Below, piece by piece: positions 35,452 through 64,000 of a DNA stretch of 64,000 nucleotides. The DNA lies in the NCBI RefSeq assembly GCF_014805685.1, contig NC_060885.1, positions 14,213,632-14,277,631 on the forward strand, read 5' to 3'. The stretch's first letter is position 1. Each line of letters begins with the position of its first letter. This DNA comes from Silurus meridionalis. Taxonomy: Eukaryota > Chordata > Actinopteri > Siluriformes > Siluridae. Under the pieces are notes generated by a model. It made no database searches. It saw only the letters and a program-made list of their open reading frames with translations, and was not told the origin of the DNA. Position numbers and translations under genes: made by a program.

Positions 35452-37205
35452 TACAGCATGACACCAGCTATTCAGTATATTGGCCAAATCAATTAGAAAA
35501 ATGCTTTAGACATAACAAAAGTGCCACAAATTCCACGATCCAGTCAAATAAAATGCCCAGAATAACTTGTTGCTATCCCAGTGGCTAATATCCTGATCTG
35601 TTATGTATTATATGCAGCTCTAAGGATTCAACTGAAGCTTGTGCTAGTACAATGGGACTTAGAGAGTATAGTCCAAAGAGCTCCAGTTTTCAGTCAAATC
35701 CAGCATTTAGGATTTCAGCATGCAAGAGTAGAATGGACAGATATGACAGAATTGTAAATATAGTACAGAAAATGCACTGTGTGATTCTTTAAAAAAAAAA
35801 TCCTGAAAAGCAAATCAATAAAATTAGACGCATCTGATAAAAGCACAGTTCTCTGCGCAGATGTGCTCCTACTGCTTAGCGGCTAGAACCAGCTGTCGAT
35901 TATACACAGGGCATGCTGGGAGCTCATTTGCACTCCCTCTACTCTGTCACTAAGCAATACTCCGTCTGAAACAGTTGTTATGGTCCCTAAATGGGAGGAG
36001 CTGTGTCAAGGCTGCATAGGACGCACTTTGAGATACTGTAAGATGAGACCACATGCGCATCAGCCAAATAGCAATATTTATGCACTTGTGGTATTCTTGC
36101 ATGACTAAAACAGATACATAGAAATAGTTGAAAAAATGTATTTTGTATCTTGCCAATGATGGACACTGTCATACATCCAGACACCAAGTCCACCCCATTT
36201 ATCAACAAGTTGAAATGAACCAGAGTAAACCGAGTAGTATCTGCACTACTGTACCAATGTACACTCTGTGTAATTAATTCTTCATATAAAGAAAGCACTG
36301 GACAAAACAGGTAATTGAACACGCAATCACACTGTTCTTTCTTTTTCAAATAGTGAAACATTACATTCGCAATTAACCTGCAAACTTAAGTTTCCCTTCA
36401 AGGCCATAGCGCAGGCAACCCACTTCCTCTCGTCTGTAGTCATCTTATATATTGCGAAGCTGCAAGTTTAGAAGCGGGTTTAATATTGTGCACATATGAG
36501 AAGCTGCTTTTGACCTTTCACAACATATAGAAGAACTTGTACAATATGCTTTTATATCGGTATAAAATTTTGCCCCATTAATTTCTTACCTTCCCTCAGT
36601 TTATATTGGAGTTTTGACAGGCCATACAATTGCTGAAACAAAATAGGAACAATAAAAGACTAAAGACTCCCAAACAGTGGAAAACATTGAAAAGAAAATT
36701 AAAAGACAAAAGGCAGCTCAAATTTGACAATATATCTGTGCTTCATATACACACAAACACACTCACGAGGTTGTTGGTGATCTACAGAACCAATGAGTTA
36801 GGGAATAAATTATCATGTTATACCATAATCAGATTAGAAATCAGACATCAGAGACCTTGTACAGAATTTAGTCATCGGATGTTTGCTTCTAATAATCAAT
36901 TTCTCCAAGAAAGATTGTATCCGTGTCTAATCTCTGCTAGTGCCATAGTCATGCAAAACTCCCAGCAGACTAAAGGAAATGAATAAAATGTTAATCCATT
37001 GGATTCATAGTTTAACAGTGGGTAATTTACTAATTAACTCGTTTTCCATTGCTGTAATGCTGTTTAGTCCCTTCCATGTTCAAGTGAACTTCTTTTACAA
37101 CAATCCGATGTTCCTCTCATCAAGTACAGTGGAAGGTCAGACACAGAAGAAGCACCAGGCTGATGCTGCATCTACAAAGCCTTCTATAGCCTTGTATGAT
37201 CTGGG

Positions 37206-58699
<21,494 letters not shown>

Positions 58700-59095
58700 A
58701 AGAAAACGGATGCTCAAATCTAAAGTCGCTAGCTAGCTAACAGCCAATCCACACAAACACGGTCACGGCCCAGCCGCTCTCTGTATCCGTCTCTCTTCAG
58801 CCTGTTCCTGGTTCAAGAAAGAAAAGAAAATAGGCCTAAAACAAGAACCCGCACTACTCTACTCTATTAGGAGTCATATCACGTTACTCCAGGCGGCAGA
58901 AAAGGTTGTTGTGTTGATTTAAAGCGTCCATCCCTGTTTAGAGGAAAAGCGCGTTCCGTCTCAGCACAACTTCAGAAAAAAAGATGAGGGAGCCGTTGCT
59001 GGATGGAAGAAGGCGCGTGCACGGCGACGGCAAAGAAAGCGGTTTGCGCACGCGCGCTGAAGCCCGCCGGTGACGCTCTGTAGGAACTTGAGCTG
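58700..59095 (-). promoter_or_regulatory. slk: CpG-rich promoter of slk
   Basis: In an otherwise AT-rich window this stretch is rich in CG dinucleotides, for example 'ggcgcgtgcacggcgacggc' near 59011 and 'gcgcacgcgcgctgaagccc' near 59045. It lies 0.5-0.9 kb upstream of the slk start codon, which is typical of a housekeeping CpG-island promoter. No TATA box is assigned and the exact start site is unknown. Confidence 0.6.
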
Positions 59096-59162
59096 CCTTG
59101 GCGTAGCTGTTAGGTTGGGAGGGGAAACAATAATCAGATAGAAAGTATGCAACATATACAGG

Positions 59163-59166
<4 letters not shown>

Positions 59167-59238
<72 letters not shown>
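59167..59238. repeat. (TA)n microsatellite upstream of slk
   Basis: About 36 TA units directly upstream of the slk CpG-rich promoter, between the divergent slk and dusp13a genes. Confidence 0.95.
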
Positions 59239-59240
<2 letters not shown>

Positions 59241-59668
59241 AACAAACAATTTATTTTGCAATCTAAGTATCCAAGGTGAAAAGGTGAAAAGTTCTGGGGT
59301 AGTTGCTGAGGAAGTAGACAAAAATTGAATGATCATCAATAAAGGTGTTGCAAGAGCTGTTTTTAGCAACAGCGTTGTTTCCACTCTTACAGCATCATTG
59401 TGGGTGCTTCTGTGAACAGTGTGGTTGAGTGAATTTGTCAGGATTTGGACATTAAAATAAAGTAATAGGACCAGACCAGAGTTCAAAAAGATTCAAAAGA
59501 AAAAAGACATGGCTTTGGTATATATGGGACACCATGAACAAACTAGTCATTAGCCATCTAGCTCATATCATAGACACCTCTCTCCCTTTGTGAGGTTACC
59601 TAACTACAACAGATATATTTCCAGATATAGTTATAGCCCCTTTGGTGTTTTTTTTAATAATTCAGAAG

Positions 59669-60076
59669 CAGTGATGGGCAAAGTATACAAACCATATACA
59701 CTAGGTAAAATATTACTAAAGTAAACGTAAAAGTTCTTCCTTTAAACTTCCACTTCAGAAAAGTACAAAAGTATTTGTCTACAAATGTACTTCAGTGTCC
59801 AGAGTACTATGATTTATTATGGCTATAATTACCTATTATCATTTTTGTCACAAGACTCTTTCATCAACCCAGTTTATATGAAAAGTCTCTAATGTTACTC
59901 TTAGCACACTAATCTATTAATAGAATGATATTAATGAGTCAAACACTGATTGATATTTATTCAAATTATCATGAGCCCATTAAAATGCGCAAATAAAGCC
60001 AGTAAAGTACAAATACGCGTAAATGTTACTTAAGTACAGTAACAAATGATATTTACTTCATTAATGTCCACCACTG
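59669..60076. mobile_element. hAT-like element with TSD, left of dusp13a
   Basis: The ends CAGTGATGGGCAAAGTA and ATTAATGTCCACCACTG are inverted repeats. Flanking TTCAGAAG (59661-59668) and TTCAGTAA (60077-60084) match at 6 of 8 positions. The body is collinear with 62644-63373 (shared 'atgatttattat', 'attatcatttttgtcacaa', 'atagaatgatattaatgagt', 'aaaatgcgcaaata'). Confidence 0.75.
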
Positions 60077-60242
60077 TTCAGTAAGTGGCTTTACTATCTT
60101 TTTAACCTTATGCACCAGGTAGAGTACACAGTGAAAAGAACCTGTGTTTCTACAGAACCATGGGGCTACATTGTACTTAAAACAATACAGAACTGCACAG
60201 GCCTACAAAAATTGCACATGTGCAAATGTGTGCCAAAAGAAA

Positions 60243-60345
60243 GAAAACCAAATCAAATCAAATCTTATTTTTCACATACACATATGAGTGAAATGCATAT
60301 AGTGAAATGCTTTTTACGACGGCCCAGCATGAGGGAATAGCCAAC
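60243..60345 (+). repeat. AAATC-type teleost dispersed repeat
   Basis: Contains 'aaatcaaatcaaatcttatt', 'tcacatacaca' and 'gtgaaatgctttttacgac', matching a repeat family widespread in fish. A shorter match ('aaatcaaatcaaatc') is at about 9749 in cfap43. Non-coding. Confidence 0.5.
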
Positions 60346-60767
60346 AGTGTTTGCGAAAGAATACAAAACTTATTGAGTACGTTATGTATAATCACATCAG
60401 TGTGTTTCCAAGACCTGCTCCAGATCAGCTGCCACCCTGACCAAGACAATGCAATCAAAAGAATAAGCTTTACCCTTATACCCTCATAAATGAGCTTCCA
60501 TCTCATTGTTTTCATTGTTTACATTTTTGTAGTGCTCAGATTAGATTACAATGCCTTCTGGGCACATTTTACTCCTGAAGTCTAACGTCATGCTGACATA
60601 ATAAAGTAACAGAACAGTTATTAAGATGGAGATAGTGATTCTCCCAAAGGAAACTGGTCAGGGGAAGTTGATAACGCCATGTTCAAATCTGTATGAACAT
60701 TTAGGCTTGAGTCAAATGAAAATACAGCGGCATCTACTGGAGACTCTGAGTTAATACAGTGATCACG

Positions 60768-60773
60768 CAGCTG
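60768..60773 (+). promoter_or_regulatory. E-box near the dusp13a start
   Basis: A CAGCTG hexamer 30 bases before the dusp13a ATG. CAGCTG is a preferred site for myogenic bHLH factors, and the mammalian MDSP form of DUSP13 is muscle-restricted. A single hexamer is weak evidence, and it may lie in the 5' UTR. Confidence 0.2.
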
Positions 60774-60802
60774 GCAGTGTCATTCAGTGAGCCAACATTA
60801 AG

Positions 60803-61883
60803 ATGGTGGAGTCTCCTAAAAGCACAAAAGAGAACAGTATTTCCAGTAAATCTCCTACTGTTGAGCAGCTGGAGGAAATCCTACATGGAGGTCAGTTATC
60901 ATGTAATCATGTTGATGAAGTGTGGCCCAATCTGTTTCTAGGAGACATGTAAGTCAGCTAATGTTTGTTACATGTTTCTAAATGCTTGCATTTTCAGTAA
61001 TCTCTTATAGTATAATATTTTTTCTGACCTTTCTGCAGGTACATGTCTCACGATAGGTATGGACTTTGGAGACTTGGTGTTACTCATGTTCTAAATGCTG
61101 CTCATGGAAAAATGTGTTGTAAAGGCAGTGATGATTTCTATGGTACCACAGTAAAATACTATGGAGTGTCAGCAAATGACCTGCCTACATTTGATATTTC
61201 ACCCTTCTTCTACCCTTCTGCACAGTTTATTCATCAGGCTCTCAGCACCCTCAGAGGTAAAACAAACTTCGTTGTCTGTTGTACCACATTGTGGTATTTT
61301 ACTATGGCAAATTCTGCTGTGCTACAATATAAAAATGTTGATCAATACATAATGAAAACATAATTCCCTTTATGGAAGGCAAAGTATTAAAATATATAAA
61401 TATATAGTAATAAGATTTTGTCCTCTGTGAAATTATACTTTATTTTAATTTTGCACCTACACAGTCAATGTTCCTTGCAAGCAATGCTTTGTAGCTTTCA
61501 CATGTTGGGTATTCTATGCAGAATTAGTTCATCTTTACTTCTGTAGACTGTGTATTAGTTTTTTCCCACTTTCCAAACTATCCTGTGTAAACTGTCTGTA
61601 CTACGGCATTTATCTTTATATAACAAACATTCTCATACTCAATTATTCATTTTCCTCAGCTAAGGTTTTTGTGCACTGTGCTGTTGGTGTAAGCCGTTCT
61701 GCTACCCTGGTCTTGGCATATTTAATGATTTATCACAACTTCTCGTTAGTGGATGCTATCCTGAAAGTAAAAGAGAAGAGATGGATTTTTCCAAATCGAG
61801 GATTTCTCGGGCATCTTATAAATCTGGATTCTGAACTAAAGAACAAATCTCAAAGTGACTGTCCAGTGCATATAGAAAACTAG
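60803..61883 (+). CDS. dusp13a: Atypical dual-specificity phosphatase 13A (MDSP-like)
   Basis: Three exons, 60803-60948, 61039-61256 and 61660-61883, join in frame (AT|G, then G|CT) to 195 residues ending in TAG. The catalytic signature [17 protein letters not shown] near residues 128-144 has the Cys and Arg of the CX5R loop. The general-acid Asp lies in the segment [12 protein letters not shown]. There is no CH2/rhodanese domain, so it is an atypical DUSP. The lead [12 protein letters not shown] plus [14 protein letters not shown], and [20 protein letters not shown], resemble the muscle-type product of human DUSP13 (MDSP, about 190-200 residues) more than DUSP29, so the A form is preferred. 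The first ATG in frame after 'aag' was taken as the start. It is head-to-head with slk, about 2.6 kb from the slk ATG. Confidence 0.88.
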
Positions 61884-61924
61884 CAACAGATGTATTGGTG
61901 TGAGTAAAACAAAGACTATATGTT

Positions 61925-62303
61925 GCCCTTCTGCAAACACTTGCCATGAAGTTGGAAGCACACTAAAAGGCCCAGACATGTTCTAGTATAACAATATCAC
62001 TGTGCATAAAGCAAGCTATATGAAGACATGTTTTTGCTAAAGATTAAAGTAGAAGAATTTATCTCAACCTCAGTGAACATCTTTGGGTTAATTGGAATGC
62101 CAACTGCACCACTGACTATGTCAATTGACATAACTGTCTGACCTCACTAATGTTCTTATGAAATGAACAAATCCCTACAGCTATGTTGTAAAATGTAGTA
62201 AAAAGACTTCACTGGAAAGTGTGGTATTATAACAGTAAGGGGTCAAAATCTGAAATAGGACATTTAAAACACACATAAGTTTGGGATGGTCAGGTGTTAA
62301 ATG
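61925..62303. mobile_element. MITE remnant, third copy of the GTGGACA family
   Basis: Contains 'ttgccatgaagttggaagcac' near the left and 'gggatggtcaggtgt' at the right, both typical of the family seen at 11556 and 34276. The left terminus is missing. It begins about 40 bases after the dusp13a stop, so it probably forms part of its 3' UTR; an ATTAAA at 62043-62048 within it could serve as poly(A) signal. Confidence 0.5.
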
Positions 62304-62643
62304 TAAGCGTATTAACATGTTGATGCAGTACCATTATCTGCCACTTGGAGGCCATAAACTGCAGTTTGAACGTCACTGGTTTAATTGTCATCTTTGGTCA
62401 CTGCTGTAAAACTACCCCTCAGTGTCATTGAAATAGGCAGTATTGAACAAAGCAGGCAATGTAAATGTATGCAGATTCTTGCATCTAAGCCATCCCAGTA
62501 ATGCTTTAATATTTATACTTGAGTACCAGTTCAAAACTTTGAGCTTTTGAATACTGTATATTTACATATGAAAGTAAAAGAAGGGATCTATGAGAACTGT
62601 ATTTGAATGATTTATACAATACAATAGTACATTCTCCTTTAAA

Positions 62644-63373
62644 CAGTAGTGAACGAATTACACAAACCATGTAGATTGTGTATTAGGTAAAATATTACTC
62701 CAGTAAAAGTGCTCCCTTTAAACTTTCACTGAAGTAAAAGTGCAAAAGTATTTGCCTTTAAATGTACTTAAGTATCTTAAGTACTATGATTTATTATTTC
62801 TATAATGTTCCTATTATCATTTTTGTCACAAAAATCTTGTTTAATGAAGTTTATGTGAAAAGACTGTTACTCGTAACACACCAATCTATTGATAGAATGA
62901 TATTAATGAGTGAAATACTTATTGATATCTATTCAATGATCATGAGCCCAAAATTTTATTTTCAATTACTTCATAAAAATGCGCAAATAAGGCCACGGGT
63001 GTTGTGGCAAGTTAGAGTCAGGGTTTGCTTCTATCATTTATTACTCTCAAAATGCTGTTGAACTGATGCTGAACTGTATGTTTGTGGTAAGTAGATACCA
63101 CCAACAAGAGATGATCACAAGTTCAAAACAGAGCACACGCTTTGCCCTGATTGGTGGCTTGCTGTGTGCTAGGTTTATCCACTCATAAATCAAAAGGAAT
63201 GACTGATTTCGTAAAATGTAGTTGAGTAAAAAGTAAGATATTTGACTTTAAAATGTAGTGAAGTTAAAGTAAAAGTCTCCCCAAATAGAAACACTTCAAT
63301 AAAGTACAGATACACAAAAAAGCTACTTAAGTACAGTAAGAAATTACATTTACTTCATTACTGTCCACCACTG
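62644..63373. mobile_element. hAT-like element with TSD, right of dusp13a
   Basis: The ends CAGTAGTGAACGAATTACA and ATTACTGTCCACCACTG are diverged inverted repeats. CCTTTAAA (62636-62643) and CCTGTACA (63374-63381) match at 6 of 8 positions. It is a longer member (about 730 bp) of the family at 59669, in the same orientation. Confidence 0.7.
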
Positions 63374-63465
63374 CCTGTACATCATACTCTTTCAAGGAAA
63401 GAGTTTTTTTATTATTACAGGCACAGCAAGCGAACGCTTACACTTACGTATTTCTGGTAGAATCA

Positions 63466-64000
63466 CACTACCAGTTAAAAGTTTGGACACCTTATTATTT
63501 AGTGTTTTTTTCATTTTAGTGGTTTTATCTTTATTGTTTTCAACGTTGCATATTAATACTGAAGACATTGGAATTATGACAGAACAAATATCGAATTATG
63601 TAAACAACACAAAATGTTTAAATGTTTTTATTTTTGACTTTTCAATGTAGCCACCTATTGTTTTATTAATAGCTTTGCACACTCATCATTCTCTCAGTCA
63701 GCGTCATGATGTAGTCACCTGGAATAGTTTTCCAAAAATTTCAAGGAGTTCCCAGAGGTGTTGAGTATTTGGTGGCTGCTTTTCCTCCCAAACATCTCAA
63801 TTTGATTTAAATTGGATAATTGCAGAGGCCAGGTCATCTGATGCAGCAATCCACAAGCTAGAGGCGTGTTTGGGGTCATTGTCATTTTGGAAAACAAATG
63901 ATGTCTCACTAAGTGCAAATCAGATTGGATGGCATGTTGATGAAAAATGCTGTTGTAGACATGCTGGTTAAATGTGCCTTTAATTTTTAACCCTCTTAAC
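63466..64000 (-). mobile_element. Tc1/mariner element, cut by window end
   Basis: It starts CACTACCAGTTAAAAGTTTG (Tc1-type terminus). On the minus strand, at about 63915-63720, it encodes relics of the transposase C-terminus: NDNDPKHAS in one frame, then WPLQLSNLNQIEMFG in another, corresponding to the catalytic DNDPKH and the SPDLNPIE motifs. The transposase is frameshifted and so inactive. The rest of the element lies beyond 64000. Confidence 0.8.

Noticed and set aside
36630..36986. 118-codon plus-strand ORF in the slk 3' UTR
   Set aside because: Lys/Asn-rich AT-driven frame with no domain; lies within the probable slk 3' UTR.

Overview
The window is nuclear DNA from a bony fish, most likely a ray-finned fish. 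The genes are split by many small GT-AG introns, intronic sequence is AT-rich with long (TG)n, (TA)n and (CT)n tracts, and the dispersed repeats are Tc1/mariner relics, several small hAT-type elements with 8-bp target duplications and an RTE-like LINE fragment. No prokaryotic feature, CRISPR array, rRNA or tRNA gene was seen. Species cannot be fixed from sequence alone.

Layout. (1) 1-12.4 kb, plus strand: the 3' part (24 coding exons, about 1,023 residues) of cfap43, a WD-repeat plus coiled-coil axonemal protein; its 5' exons lie left of the window. (2) 12.4-15.3 kb: intergenic, no gene found. (3) 15.3-35.3 kb, plus strand: essentially complete col17a1 (type XVII collagen/BP180), 54 coding exons, with cytoplasmic domain, membrane anchor, NC16A-like linker, many short Gly-X-Y exons and the conserved basic C-terminus. 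(4) 35.4-59.0 kb, minus strand: complete slk (STE20-like kinase), 19 coding exons, about 1,168 residues, with a CpG-rich promoter near 58.7-59.1 kb. col17a1 and slk converge, and their likely poly(A) signals are only about 140-270 bp apart. (5) 60.8-61.9 kb, plus strand: dusp13a, a small atypical dual-specificity phosphatase in three coding exons, divergent from slk. (6) 62-64 kb: repeats, ending in a Tc1 element cut by the window edge.

The order and relative orientation cfap43 - col17a1 - slk match the human 10q25 block as I recall it (SLK - COL17A1 - SFR1 - CFAP43), with no SFR1 visible here. The genes share a neighbourhood rather than a pathway: cilia/flagella (cfap43), epithelial hemidesmosome (col17a1), cytoskeletal and adhesion kinase (slk), and probably muscle phosphatase (dusp13a).

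I found no new biological system. What deserves a second look: apparent one-base frame breaks in col17a1 (exon at 20063, and the last junctions near 32.7-33.5 kb, one with a tandem acceptor that restores frame), two GC-AG introns, an in-frame 72-nt cassette-like exon candidate in slk, a repeated exon module in the distal collagen ectodomain, and two direct copies of one hAT-like element bracketing dusp13a.
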